Below are positions 23,004-31,574 of a stretch of DNA of 64,000 nucleotides, in pieces. The first letter of the stretch is position 1. Each line of letters begins with the position of its first letter. Below the pieces are notes generated by a model, which saw nothing but the letters and a program-made list of their open reading frames with translations, did no database searches and was not told where the DNA came from. The translations under genes were made by a program, and so were the position numbers. Source of the DNA: Solilutibacter pythonis (GTDB lineage: Bacteria; Pseudomonadota; Gammaproteobacteria; Xanthomonadales; Xanthomonadaceae); contig NZ_RFLY01000002.1 in assembly GCF_003697345.1 (NCBI RefSeq), forward strand, positions 1-64,000, read 5' to 3'.

Positions 23004-23729
23004 TCAGTTCCCGAAATCGACCGGTGCCGGCTTGACGTAGCCGCGTCGCGCGAGATCTCGTGAATTGACTTCCCGCTGCCGCTGTTCGATCAACCGTTCC
23101 TCCACTTGGGCGAGCATCTGGAACATCTGCAGCTTGGTATGCTCGTTCTGGATTGCCGCTTGTTCGGCGTTGATCCGGGCCTGCAGCTCCGCAATCGCCT
23201 TCGGGTCGGTAGTGCTGTTGATCTGCCCCATGAGGGACTGGATCTGGCTCCACCGATCCTGGGCCATGTCGAACGCTTGCAAGGCATAGGCTTTGTCCTG
23301 CGCGGCCTTGGCCAGCTGACGCTCACAGAAGCCCTTGTTGGCGCTGGACTGCTTCTCACAGGCATTGAGCAGCCCATTGGCATCGAGGATCGCCTTTGCC
23401 GCGCCGCTCAGACCCTGGTAGCCGCCGTTGTTGATGCTGCTGTAGACCTCCCGCCATTCCGCAGGCAGGTAATCGCGCAGCTCCGGATTGTTGAGGATCA
23501 TCCCCAAGCCGCGACTGCCAGTGAGCGAGTCGTACTGCTGCTTCATCTGGTCAATCTGCGTCTTGTACTGATTGATCATCTCGATGTACATGGCGACGCT
23601 CACCGACTGGTTCTGTGTGTCGTTCACGATCTTCGTCACGTCGATGACTGGGATGCCCGATGCCGACATATGACCGCTGTCAGCCATCGTGGCAACGCCG
23701 AAAGCAATCAGGAATACTGCGCGCTTCAT
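23004..23729 (-). CDS. virB5: VirB5-like T4SS minor pilus protein
   Basis: The 241-aa protein has an N-terminal export signal (MKRAVFLIAFGVATMADSGHM) and a long helical body, with IPVIDVTKIVNDTQNQ near the start, a Gln-rich coiled coil (INQYKTQIDQMKQQYDSLTG), two cysteines in the middle and RINAEQAAIQNEHTKLQMF near the end. This is the VirB5/TraC pattern: a periplasmic protein that caps the pilus in type IV secretion. It lies 34 nt after the relaxase gene. With VirB6 it is the only T4SS component in the element. Confidence 0.88.
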   Translation of the reverse strand: MKRAVFLIAFGVATMADSGHMSASGIPVIDVTKIVNDTQNQSVSVAMYIEMINQYKTQIDQMKQQYDSLTGSRGLGMILNNPELRDYLPAEWREVYSSINNGGYQGLSGAAKAILDANGLLNACEKQSSANKGFCERQLAKAAQDKAYALQAFDMAQDRWSQIQSLMGQINSTTDPKAIAELQARINAEQAAIQNEHTKLQMFQMLAQVEERLIEQRQREVNSRDLARRGYVKPAPVDFGN

Positions 23730-23763
23730 TTTTCTCTCCTCGCTGGGGTTGTGTGGCTACCGG

Positions 23764-24735
23764 TCAGCCACGCTCTTGGCCCGGTTCCTCTTGGTTCTTG
23801 GTGGGGATACGCTCTCGAGGAGTGTTCCGAGGCTGATTCGCTTTCAAGCGTTCCTGGACACCCGCCATGCGGCTGGCAACACGTGTGATATCAAGGGCAA
23901 AGCCGGCCCCGCTATCGGTGGCGGCAAGTTGCTTCGCCAACATGGCGTAGCTGGCTAGCTGCGATTCCTCGCTGGGATAGACCTTCCTTTCCTGCGCCTG
24001 CCCGGCTTCGATCCCCTTGCGGTGATAGCGCGCCTGGCTGACCGTCTTTCGTCGCGTTCCACGCGACATCCGAGGCGTGGCGCTCGCATCAACCCCGTTA
24101 GCCTGCAGAGATTCCGCGAACTGTTCCCGCCAAAGCGGTAGATCCGCCTTCCGGGGGTTCAGGCGCGTTCCGTCCCGACCGAGCACCTTGACGCAAAGAT
24201 GGACGTGAGGGTGCTTCTCGTCGTGGTGAGCCACGAAGGCATAGGGGCGATCATTGCCGAACTGCTTCCTGGCGAACTCCGACGCTGCCGCTCGTACTGC
24301 ATCACGATCCGTGCCAGGAGGCATCGACAGGACGATGTTCAAACTCTCCCGCCTCCTGCCTTCCTCCGGCATACCGAACAGGCCGTGTTTCCATTCTTCA
24401 GCCAGATCGCGAGCTGCCGATCTGCCTTCTACCTGCTGACCGTCATCGGTTTCCAAGGACAGCTTCCCATTGCGGGAGATGTACTCAAGATGGGCGCGTA
24501 ACTGCGCCACGCCCTTGCCGGCGCCGGAGATCTTGACCATCACTTCCGGCGCTTTCCTGGCAACTGCCTTGATCGCAGACTTCAAGACGCGAGGAGAACG
24601 AACCACGGCACCCGGCCCCTGATCCTTGACGATCTTGGTGCCGGTGACAGTGACGCATCTGCGGCCCTTGCGAGGCGTTCGATAGAACAGCCGCTCACCC
24701 CAATCCTGCAAAACACCATCGACGATCACCGCCAT
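23764..24735 (-). CDS. Relaxase / mobilisation nuclease
   Basis: The 323-aa relaxase would nick DNA at an origin of transfer and pilot it into the recipient. The three-histidine metal motif is plain in HHDEKHPHVHLCVKV, preceded by ESLNIVLSMPPGTDRDAV and an N-terminal region with Tyr residues (ERLFYRTP, HLEYISRNGKLSLE) that could include the nicking tyrosine. The layout fits PF03432-type (MOBP-like) relaxases. GGAGGG sits 4 nt before ATG 24735, and the start overlaps the end of mobC. It is shorter than many MOBP relaxases, having no long C-terminal domain. Confidence 0.88.
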   Translation of the reverse strand: MAVIVDGVLQDWGERLFYRTPRKGRRCVTVTGTKIVKDQGPGAVVRSPRVLKSAIKAVARKAPEVMVKISGAGKGVAQLRAHLEYISRNGKLSLETDDGQQVEGRSAARDLAEEWKHGLFGMPEEGRRRESLNIVLSMPPGTDRDAVRAAASEFARKQFGNDRPYAFVAHHDEKHPHVHLCVKVLGRDGTRLNPRKADLPLWREQFAESLQANGVDASATPRMSRGTRRKTVSQARYHRKGIEAGQAQERKVYPSEESQLASYAMLAKQLAATDSGAGFALDITRVASRMAGVQERLKANQPRNTPRERIPTKNQEEPGQERG

Positions 24736-25262
24736 GTGACCCTCCACCGCTCAAGGTTGGAGCGAATGACGGCATGCACCTTCTCAGTGTGCTGATTGAT
24801 CTCATTGACCAGCCGGGCAACAACTGCCGATAGATCTCCGGCCTGCTCGCCGCGATTCAGCATCAACGCAATTTGGTTGAGGTTCCGTCCTATGGCCCGC
24901 AGCTGATTGTTCGACTCCCCAACTGCCTGTAATTCGTGCATTCCGAACTGAGGCTCATGCGCGATGTGCGCCCGAACAAGATATGAGGTCCACTTGTTTG
25001 GTGACGTGCCTACATGCTCCGCAATGCGCTCGATGAACTCACGCTCGGATAGAGTCAGGCGAAGCTCGATTCTTGCTCTGGATTCATCTGGATCATGCGC
25101 GGAAATTCGAGCCGGTTCTTATTTATTTCCATGCTTCAACAGATGTCGGATAACCATGCGAATCGCATGGCTCGGTGATTGGTTCCTGGATCGACAATGC
25201 GCTTCCCATTCGGCTTTCAGCTCGACAGGAATCCTTACGCTCAGAACAATGCCCTTGCTCAC
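24726..25262 (-). pseudogene. mobC: MobC-like relaxosome protein, interrupted by an ochre codon
   Basis: The frame starts at GTG 25262, overlapping the previous gene by 4 bp (GTGA), and encodes MSKGIVLSVRIPVELKAEWE and HLLKHGNK before TAA at 25,119-25,121. It then continues in the same frame with ESRARIELRLTLSEREF and NQLRAIGRNLNQIALMLN, the MobC hallmark, to a stop overlapping the relaxase start. Intact, the product would be about 177 aa and would help the relaxase recognise oriT. An internal restart at ATG 24941 would give only the C-terminal helices. Confidence 0.8.
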
Positions 25263-26098
25263 GTCGCGCCTCCGACCCGAAGGCCGAGAGTCCTCCTGGC
25301 CGCGTCGATGGCCGCATCAGCTGTCTCTCTTGAGGCAACTCTCTCTGGAGGCGGGAGGCCAATCTTTTCACGGAGAGATGGCTGCGGACGCCTACGTTCA
25401 GCAACGGACTTCCCTGCTGCCGGATTAAAGCTTCCAGCGGTGGCACTTGAGATCAGTCCGTGGAGGTAGTTCGGCCACGGGCGTTTGATTCGTCCTTTAG
25501 AGTTGGCTTCGTCCAACACATCCAGCAGTTGCTGCGCCAGCAGCGCATCGCGGACTGAATCCGAAACCATTGCCACCGCAAAGCGACCATCCGCATCAGA
25601 CAGCGAGCTGGGTGGAACAAGGCTCGCCACATCTGTAGTAGTAGTCTTTTGGCAATGATCGTTAGTAGTACTGCTTTTTAGCGCCCGAGAAACCGGCGAC
25701 CGGTTATCCGGGGACCGGGAAACCGACGCCCGGAAATCAGCAGACTGTGATCCTCCGCCAGTTGCAGAGGAGGGCTGTGGAGTCTCGGATACAACCATGA
25801 CAGTCGACCATTGACCTCGACTGTTCTGCCGCTTCTCCCGCATGATGTAGCCTGCGGCTTCTAACTCTCGTAGTGCAGCTCGAACCGCTTCTCGACCTTC
25901 CTTCCGCTCATGAGCCAGGGCTGTAGAAGACATGCGAAAGTTGTCCGCATTCGACAGCAGCCTGGTAAGCACTCCCAAAGCCCGATATGAGATCCTGCTG
26001 TCCCGAATCAGCGACCGAGGAAGGTTCTCGTACGCTTCCCTTCGAGGTGCACGTCTAATGCCCTCGACGCGTTCCTCCGGCAGTCTTTGACTGATCAT
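25259..26098 (-). CDS. Helix-turn-helix protein of the replication-initiation type
   Basis: The 279-aa protein has an N-terminal winged-helix region (YENLPRSLIRDSRISYRALG, then ALRELEAAGYIMREKR), a Ser/Thr-rich linker from about residue 105 to 160, and a C-terminal domain ending near LGLRVGG. Proteins of this form occur in integrative elements beside an AlpA-type regulator and are thought to act in replication or control. It begins 3 nt after the AlpA-like gene and overlaps mobC by 4 bp. Exact function is unproven. Confidence 0.75.
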   Translation of the reverse strand: MISQRLPEERVEGIRRAPRREAYENLPRSLIRDSRISYRALGVLTRLLSNADNFRMSSTALAHERKEGREAVRAALRELEAAGYIMREKRQNSRGQWSTVMVVSETPQPSSATGGGSQSADFRASVSRSPDNRSPVSRALKSSTTNDHCQKTTTTDVASLVPPSSLSDADGRFAVAMVSDSVRDALLAQQLLDVLDEANSKGRIKRPWPNYLHGLISSATAGSFNPAAGKSVAERRRPQPSLREKIGLPPPERVASRETADAAIDAARRTLGLRVGGAT

Positions 26099-26101
26099 GG
26101 T

Positions 26102-26410
26102 TCATCCAGCCACCGCGGCCCGGTTCGCTGTCGCGCCCAAGGAATCTAGGGCCTCCCCAACCACTGCCGTACGAAAGTAAAGGCGTCGCCCGATCTTGAT
26201 CTTTGCGGGAGCAAGCAGCGCGGATGTTTCGTTGTCGGCGTACAAGCCGCCCCTGATACCTGCAGGCGACCTGTCCAGCAATTCTGCAATCTGCTGCAGG
26301 GTCATCAGCGGACCGTAACGTTGAAGCAGGGTAGGGCTTAGAGATGGATCAACCGAGGTCGAAAACGTAGCGCTGGCCCGATGGCCAGGCGCAGTGGCTG
26401 GATTCTGCAT
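26102..26410 (-). CDS. AlpA/excisionase-type DNA-binding protein
   Basis: In the 102-aa product, residues about 30-90 form a MerR/AlpA-like helix-turn-helix: YGPLMTLQQIAELLDRSPAG for the recognition helices, and KIKIGRRLYFRTAVV for the wing. Such proteins control excision or the operon of integrative elements. It is the first gene of the mobilisation operon. The ribosome site is weak (AAAGGTG, 12 nt upstream), so a nearby start is possible. Confidence 0.75.
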   Translation of the reverse strand: MQNPATAPGHRASATFSTSVDPSLSPTLLQRYGPLMTLQQIAELLDRSPAGIRGGLYADNETSALLAPAKIKIGRRLYFRTAVVGEALDSLGATANRAAVAG

Positions 26411-26733
26411 GCTGTGCGCACCTTTGGAAGGTGAAGGTCGTGCGCGGTAGCCAGTGCCTGTTCCTGGCTGTCAGGGCTGTTTTGGAGCCCGTATCCTGTT
26501 TCGTCGAAGCAACGAATCTTGGGACGCAAATTGCCCTTGGCGGGTCTGCGAGCAGGAATATCACTCGTCATATTAACCTTCGCGCGAAGCTAGGCTACGC
26601 ATCCGGGCGTAGTTTGCAACACATTGAAATAAAAGAAATTTTTACCAAATTTGGCTTAGCCATTTCATGCAATTTTGTAACTCATTCTTGCTGAAATTGG
26701 GCAGTCCAAAAGTGTCGAATTTGCGCACACCTC
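26411..26733 (-). promoter_or_regulatory. A+T-rich control region of the element
   Basis: This 323-bp gap separates the regulator gene from the integrase end and is much richer in A+T than its neighbours. It holds a perfect inverted repeat CTACGC-6 nt-GCGTAG at 26,595-26,612 and a CCAAATTTGG palindrome at 26,645-26,654. Promoters of the operon, regulator sites and possibly oriT are expected here. Short frames crossing it are not convincing. Confidence 0.5.
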
Positions 26734-26982
26734 TCACATATCCATTGACTTCGAATGGGCGGCAATCACGGCATCGAGGCGAGCTTCGTCGGTAACGTCC
26801 AACTCGGAAATCGACGCACCAATGGCGGTCATCAGCTCCTCCAACTGCTCGATGAGTTGGGTGTCCGGCACGGCTCTGGCTTCTTCCTCGGCGATCTGCT
26901 CCGAAATCGTCGTAATGCGGCCATTGAGCAGGTCGCGCGCAACCTCATACTTGACGACCATCTCATAGGTGTAATTCCCCAT
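26734..26982 (-). CDS. Small helical protein next to the integrase
   Basis: The 82-aa product is almost wholly helical and acidic ([20 protein letters not shown], then [20 protein letters not shown]). It starts at ATG 26982 behind an excellent AGGAGG with 9-nt spacing, and it immediately follows the integrase. It may be an integrase partner or element-maintenance protein. No named family recognised. Confidence 0.65.
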   Translation of the reverse strand: MGNYTYEMVVKYEVARDLLNGRITTISEQIAEEEARAVPDTQLIEQLEELMTAIGASISELDVTDEARLDAVIAAHSKSMDM

Positions 26983-26983
26983 A

Positions 26984-28139
26984 TCAAGCAACCTCCTCTG
27001 TCGCATTCTTCGTGCCGTCGGAACTTCGGCTTTCGCCTCGACCTTGGCAACTCCCGGCAGATTGTCCAGCTTCGAGACCAGATCCGCGGCCCTCAGATGT
27101 GTGTACCGCTTGAGCATCTGCATGGACTTGTGCCCGCTGATCGCCGACACCTCCTGGTCGCTGAAGCCCGCCTCGACAAGCCTGCTGACCGCCTCGGGCG
27201 AAGATCGTGGAATCGTAGATCCTGGATGCCAAGCTCCGTCTTGATGTCATGCCAGGTCTTGTTGAACGCATAGGGTTTGCGCACACCGTCGCGCCCCGGT
27301 TCGCCGAAGAACACCAGCTTGCAATCCTCCGGCCGAGTCGGATTGGCAACTGCCTCAACGAACGCATTGGTTGCCACCTGCGTGAGCGGGACAGTCCGGG
27401 CACTATCGTTCTTGGTCATCGCCAGGCGCACCACGCGCCGTTTCAGATCCACCTGATTCAGACGAAGGCCTGCGATCTCGCTCGAGCGCATGCCGGTCTC
27501 GATCGCGATTGTGAATATCCAGCCGAGCATGGGGTTGGAGTGTGTCTGGATCCTGGCGCACAGCGCACGCTCCTCGTCCTCGGACAGCCGCCGATCCCGG
27601 CCGTCCCCTGGCGATGGCTTGCGGACGTTCGCTACCGGATTGAGGATGAGGCCCAGCCGCCATTCCCGAATGGCCGTGGTGTAGAGATGGCTCATCAACG
27701 CCAGTTCAAGACGCACGGTGTTGGCGCTGAGGGTGCCGGCGTCAGGCTTCCTGACCCGCTTCTTGCCCTCCCGGACGGTGCGGGGCGTTTCCAAGCGCTC
27801 GTCCCGATAGTTTGCAATCAGATCCGGGCTGATCGCTGCCAGCGAATAGTCGCCAAAAAAGTCCCGCAAGGCCTCGGCCTTCTTCCGTTCGGCCGCCTGC
27901 GTGCTGGGCTTCTTGGTCGGCGTCACCTTGGACAGGTAGCGATCCAGCGCCTTGCCGAAGGTCAGCCGCTCGGCGCTCGTCCGATCGATGTACACGCCAC
28001 GCACCCTTTCGTCTTCGGCTCGCCGCGACCAGTCCTCGGCGTCGCGCTTGGTGCGGAAGGTCTTGGATGCGGTCGGCCAGCCCTGCTTGCGGATGACCGC
28101 TTTCCAGGTGCCGGAGGGTGTCTTGACGATGGTGGCCAT
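26984..28139 (-). pseudogene. int: Tyrosine integrase with a frameshift
   Basis: The N-terminal 314 codons from ATG 28139 encode a normal phage-type integrase: an Arm/CB domain (MATIVKTPSGTWKAVIRKQG), the first catalytic Arg in ETGMRSSEIAGLRL and the HxxR box in LRFHDLR. Right after that Arg, near 27,197, one base is missing. The proper continuation ([11 protein letters not shown], then [14 protein letters not shown] with the nucleophilic Tyr) is in another frame. The truncated product ends at 27,093 without GHK or Tyr and should be inactive. A second shift near the 3' end is possible. The gene lies 74 bp from the tRNA-Phe it targeted. Confidence 0.88.
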
Positions 28140-28211
28140 GGGGCTTCCGTTCCGGAGGTGTACCCATGAAAAACCCACGACGTGCGCGGGCTTTGTAACC
28201 ACTTGATTTAC

Positions 28212-28258
28212 ATGGTGGCCGGGGAGGGAATCGAACCCCCGACACGGGGATTTTCAAT
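28212..28258. repeat. Right attachment repeat, within tRNA-Phe
   Basis: These 47 bp are identical to 19,438-19,484. They run from just beyond the CCA end of tRNA-Phe to its anticodon loop, so the crossover lies within the 3' half of the tRNA gene. Confidence 0.95.
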
Positions 28259-28288
28259 CCCCTGCTCTACCAACTGAGCTACCCGGCC
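28213..28288 (-). tRNA. tRNA-Phe (GAA)
   Basis: A 76-nt tRNA with encoded CCA. GGCCGGG pairs in the acceptor stem, the D arm reads GCTCAGTTGGTAGAGC, and the anticodon loop holds GAA between GGGGATT and AATCCCC. The T loop GGTTCGATTCC is standard. It is intact and serves as the insertion site of the island. Confidence 0.97.
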
Positions 28289-28446
28289 ATCGGTTTCGCT
28301 GGAAGCGAGCCGCGCATCTTACCCATTCATTTTGTCGCTGGCAATGGGGTGCAATGAATGGCGCTTGAGTACGGGCGTCGCCCGGCTTCCGAAATGATTG
28401 TCGACGGGCGCATCATGCCGGGAAATCCTAGCCTCGGAGCCGGAAG

Positions 28447-28884
28447 ATGAAGATGTCGCCACGATTCCTCCCTCTGTCCGCGGCGATGCTCGCCCTCGTC
28501 GCTTTGTCGTCGTGCGCCGGCATGCCGCGCGAGAGCGACACCGACAGGTTGGCGCGTTATCTGGCGCACGCGGGCAAGCCGGTGAGCAGCATTTCCTATT
28601 ACACGAGCAGTACGGGCTTCGACGTGATCGACGACGAGCACGTCCTGTTGATGCAGGGGTCGAGTCGCAACTGGCTGCTCAGGGTGTCGCCGCCCTGCCT
28701 GCGTTACGACGCCGCATCGCCGGTGCTGCTCGTCACATCGCAGATGGGGCAATTGAGCGTGAATTTCGATGCGGTCACTTCGTCTTCGCAGCCCGACATG
28801 CGTTGTCCGATCCGTGAGATTCGGCCGGTCGATCTGAAGGCCGTTCGCGCCGGGGAGAAGGCCGGGGCCGGGAAATCGCACTGA
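28447..28884 (+). CDS. DUF6491-like lipoprotein
   Basis: The 145-aa product begins with a lipoprotein signal (PLSAAMLALVALSSC, Cys23). The mature part has ARYLAHAGKPVSSISYYTSS, SRNWLLRVSPPC and CPIREIRPVDL, a pattern I associate with DUF6491 proteins of Lysobacterales, usually exported and of unknown role. Two conserved Cys could form a disulfide. It converges with yggX, with 13 nt between the stops. Confidence 0.75.
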   Translation: MKMSPRFLPLSAAMLALVALSSCAGMPRESDTDRLARYLAHAGKPVSSISYYTSSTGFDVIDDEHVLLMQGSSRNWLLRVSPPCLRYDAASPVLLVTSQMGQLSVNFDAVTSSSQPDMRCPIREIRPVDLKAVRAGEKAGAGKSH

Positions 28885-28897
28885 CGGGAGCGGGGCT

Positions 28898-29173
28898 TCA
28901 GCCGCCGCTTTCAGGCACGTATCCGGCGGGCTTCTCGGCGCCATCGCCGAAGAGGAATTTCTCCATCTCGCGTTCCAGCAGGGCGCGGTGCTCGGGGTTC
29001 ATCGGCGATAGCCGGTTTTCGTTGATCAGCATGGTCTGGTGTGCCAGCCACGCGGCCCAGGCGGGTTTGCCGATGTGGGCGAATACCCGTTTGCCGAGCT
29101 CGCCCGGCCAGGGTACGAAATCCAGGCCCTCGGTTTCGCGCTGCTCGCGTTGGCAAAAGACGGTGCGGCTCAT
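28898..29173 (-). CDS. yggX: Fe(2+)-trafficking / oxidative damage protection protein
   Basis: The 91-aa product matches YggX throughout: [19 protein letters not shown] with the conserved Cys7, [20 protein letters not shown] and [13 protein letters not shown]. YggX protects iron-sulfur enzymes such as MutY from oxidation and helps iron supply. It overlaps mutY by 4 bp (ATGA), the same pairing seen in enterics, and is the last gene of the ftsY operon. Confidence 0.95.
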   Translation of the reverse strand: MSRTVFCQREQRETEGLDFVPWPGELGKRVFAHIGKPAWAAWLAHQTMLINENRLSPMNPEHRALLEREMEKFLFGDGAEKPAGYVPESGG

Positions 29174-30270
29174 GGTGTGTTTTCCTCGATCAGCTTGCGT
29201 ACCGGGGCGGGGATGCCGAGTGCGGCGAATGCTTCCGGCGCGACCCAGCGCAGGTCGTCATTGTCGCCGACCCGCGCGCGTGGCGCGATGCCATCCAGCC
29301 GCCATGGTCGGATACGCAGGCGAAAATGGGTGAAGGCGTGTTCGATCGGGGGTAATGCCTCGCCACGGGGCATTTCGCTGGCGTGGGCATGGCGCGCAAC
29401 CAAGCGGTCGATGCCGTCCTGGTCGTCGGCCTCCGGCAGCGACCACAACGAGGCCCAGATACCACTGGTCGGTCGTCGCGCCAGCAGCGTGCGGCCTTCG
29501 ATGTCGCGCAGCCACAACATGCGGGTTTCGCGCTGGGGGATGATTTTTTTCGGGCGCGATGTCGGTAGCTCGCTGGTGCGCGATTCTCGTTTCGCCACGC
29601 AGGTATCGGTGAATGGACACTCATCGCAGCGGGGCCGCGCGCGGGTGCAGACGGTGGCGCCGAGATCCATCTGCGCCTGTGTGTAATCGGCCATGCGCGG
29701 CCGTGTGGCGGGCGATGACGGCAGGGCGGCTTCGGCCAGCGCCCACAGTCGTTTCTCCACCGCCGGCGCGGTGGGCCAGCCATCGATGCCGTAAAGCCTT
29801 GTCAATACGCGTTTGACGTTGCCATCGAGGATCGGGAAGCGCTCGCCCCAGGCTTGGGCGAGGATCGCGCCGGCGGTGCTGCGGCCGATGCCGGGCAGGG
29901 CGAGTAGGGCGGTGAAATCGCGGGGCAAGTCGCCGCCGTGCGCCGCCATGCAGCACTTGGCGGCGGCATGCAGATTGCGCGCGCGGCTGTAGTAGCCCAG
30001 CCCCGACCACAGCGCCAGCACTTCATCCGGGGCGGTGACGGCGAGCGTGGGCAGCTCGGGCAGAGCGGTGACGAAGCGCAGGAAATAAGGAATGACCGTC
30101 GCCACCTGGGTCTGTTGCAGCATGATTTCAGAAAGCCATGTGCGATATGGCGTGCGCGGGTGCATCCACGGCAGGTCATGGCGGCCATGGGCATCGAACC
30201 AGTCCAGCAGGCGGGCGGCGAAGAAGTCGCCACCGTTCGCTTCGGTGGGCGGAGATTCCATGGGGATCAT
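29170..30270 (-). CDS. mutY: A/G-specific adenine DNA glycosylase
   Basis: The 366-aa enzyme removes adenine opposite 8-oxoguanine. Visible parts are the catalytic Glu in [12 protein letters not shown], the helix-hairpin-helix [16 protein letters not shown], the catalytic Asp in [11 protein letters not shown], the 4Fe-4S loop [17 protein letters not shown] (C-x6-C-x2-C-x5-C), and a C-terminal NUDIX-like domain that reads 8-oxoG. ATG 30270 overlaps the stop of the AsmA-like gene; ATG 30261 is the alternative. It overlaps yggX downstream. Confidence 0.95.
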   Translation of the reverse strand: MIPMESPPTEANGGDFFAARLLDWFDAHGRHDLPWMHPRTPYRTWLSEIMLQQTQVATVIPYFLRFVTALPELPTLAVTAPDEVLALWSGLGYYSRARNLHAAAKCCMAAHGGDLPRDFTALLALPGIGRSTAGAILAQAWGERFPILDGNVKRVLTRLYGIDGWPTAPAVEKRLWALAEAALPSSPATRPRMADYTQAQMDLGATVCTRARPRCDECPFTDTCVAKRESRTSELPTSRPKKIIPQRETRMLWLRDIEGRTLLARRPTSGIWASLWSLPEADDQDGIDRLVARHAHASEMPRGEALPPIEHAFTHFRLRIRPWRLDGIAPRARVGDNDDLRWVAPEAFAALGIPAPVRKLIEENTP

Positions 30271-31574
30271 TTCGACGGTTTCAGCGGCGCAATGCCGGGG
30301 TCGTCGATGTCGACTTCCACGCCTTCGAGCACCGCGCCGTCGATTTCCAGCCGGGGGATGCTCAGGCGGCCATCGAGTGGCGGCAGGGGCGAGCCGGTTT
30401 GCGCGGTATCGCGCCAGGCCAGCATTTCGTGCAGACGCAGCCGGCTGTCGAAATGGGCGGCGTCGCGTTGCAGGCGCAGGGCGATCACTTCGCCAAGGCC
30501 GGGCGCGCCGTCGTAGCCGAGCACGAAGCGCAGCGGCGAGCGCGAGGTGGAGAGCGGTGCGGGCGGTGCCGGCCAGGCCCGCGGCCATTCGGCGACATGG
30601 CCATCGAGCGCCAGCGCGAGGCGTTCGCCAAGATTCAGCTGGCCGGTGCCTTCCAATCGTGGGATCGGGCCGTTGCCGCGCAGCGCCAGCGCCAGTCGGG
30701 GCCAGGCGAGACCTTCGGTGGAAATCCGCACCGGGCCATATAGGCCGATGGAGAACGGAATCGGCTCGTCGCCATTTTCGTATCGCAGCCGTGCGCCGAT
30801 CCTGGCCGGCGCAAGATGCAGGCCGTCATCGCCCCAGCGCAGCGGGGCGGACAATCGCAGGTAGGTGGGCAATCGCCAGTCGCCGGATTGCGGTTCGACC
30901 CGCCCCGCCAGCCCGAACGCGGCGGGTGATTCGGGGCGAGAGAGTTTCAGTTGCAGGTCGAAGGGCAGGCGCAGTGCGTTGCCGCTGTATCGGCCGCGCA
31001 GGCGGGCTGCAAACGCTTGCTTCGGGGCCAGATGCGCGCTGTCGATGCCAATGCCGTCCAGGCGCCAGCCTTCGCCGATCACTTCACCGCCTGTCACGCG
31101 TAGGCCGCGCTCCAGCGTGGGCAGCCGGGTTTGCGTGGAAGGGGGCTGGCTCTTGCGCCATTGGGCAAGCGCGGAGAGGTCGAGCTTCGGTGCATCCAGC
31201 TCGATGCGTTCGATGTCGGGGGTTGCGCCACGGCTTGTCAGCGTCCGCCAGGGCACGGAAAGATAAAGCCGTTCGACCGCCAGCAGTTCGCGCATCGCGC
31301 CCGGCTGCCGCGCATGGACATCGCGCAGGACGATGCGTGGAGTGCCGAGGATGCCGTACTCGGCCGGGCCGTTGGCGGTGATTTCGAGACCGAGCGCGCG
31401 ACCGGCCTGGTCGAGAATCACGCCGGTGGCGAATTGCGGCCGCAGCGCGATGCCCAGGGCGATGGCGAAGACGATGGCCAGGGCCAGCGGCAGCGCCAAC
31501 GCCCGCCGCCGGCCTCGTTTGTGCTGCGGCCGGGACGGCGATGGTTCGTCCCGGGCCGCCGCTGCCCGGCTCAT
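30267..31574 (-). CDS. AsmA-like envelope protein
   Basis: The 435-aa protein has a short basic cytosolic N-terminus, one membrane helix (about residues 27-48: LALPLALAIVFAIALGIAL) and a long periplasmic region of repeated amphipathic beta strands. This resembles the AsmA/DUF748 group now thought to bridge membranes for lipid transport. The phrase GRALGLEITANGPAEYGILGTP is close to AsmA N-terminal repeats. It overlaps ftsY and mutY by 4 bp each. The specific role is unknown. Confidence 0.75.
   Translation of the reverse strand: MSRAAAARDEPSPSRPQHKRGRRRALALPLALAIVFAIALGIALRPQFATGVILDQAGRALGLEITANGPAEYGILGTPRIVLRDVHARQPGAMRELLAVERLYLSVPWRTLTSRGATPDIERIELDAPKLDLSALAQWRKSQPPSTQTRLPTLERGLRVTGGEVIGEGWRLDGIGIDSAHLAPKQAFAARLRGRYSGNALRLPFDLQLKLSRPESPAAFGLAGRVEPQSGDWRLPTYLRLSAPLRWGDDGLHLAPARIGARLRYENGDEPIPFSIGLYGPVRISTEGLAWPRLALALRGNGPIPRLEGTGQLNLGERLALALDGHVAEWPRAWPAPPAPLSTSRSPLRFVLGYDGAPGLGEVIALRLQRDAAHFDSRLRLHEMLAWRDTAQTGSPLPPLDGRLSIPRLEIDGAVLEGVEVDIDDPGIAPLKPSK

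Larger units (their letters stand above)
19438..28258. mobile_element. Integrative mobilisable element in tRNA-Phe, apparently disabled
   Basis: The 8.8-kb element lies between two perfect 47-bp copies of the tRNA-Phe 3' end. It has an integrase next to the intact tRNA, an AlpA-like regulator, a replication-type HTH protein, a MobC/relaxase pair, VirB5, EexN and VirB6 homologues in one minus-strand operon, and a ParDE module at the far end. Coupling protein and ATPases are absent, so it could at best be mobilised with help. Integrase (frameshift), MobC (ochre) and VirB6 (amber) are each interrupted by one lesion. Confidence 0.92.

Noticed and set aside
21208..25262. Stop-codon recoding in the element
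   Set aside because: The interrupted frames use different stops (TAG in virB6, TAA in mobC) and the integrase has a frameshift, so simple decay explains all three better than a suppressor or altered code.
26338..26694. Short genes on either strand across the element control region
   Set aside because: They overlap each other and the AlpA-like start, lack ribosome sites, and the region is A+T-rich with inverted repeats, more like a promoter zone.
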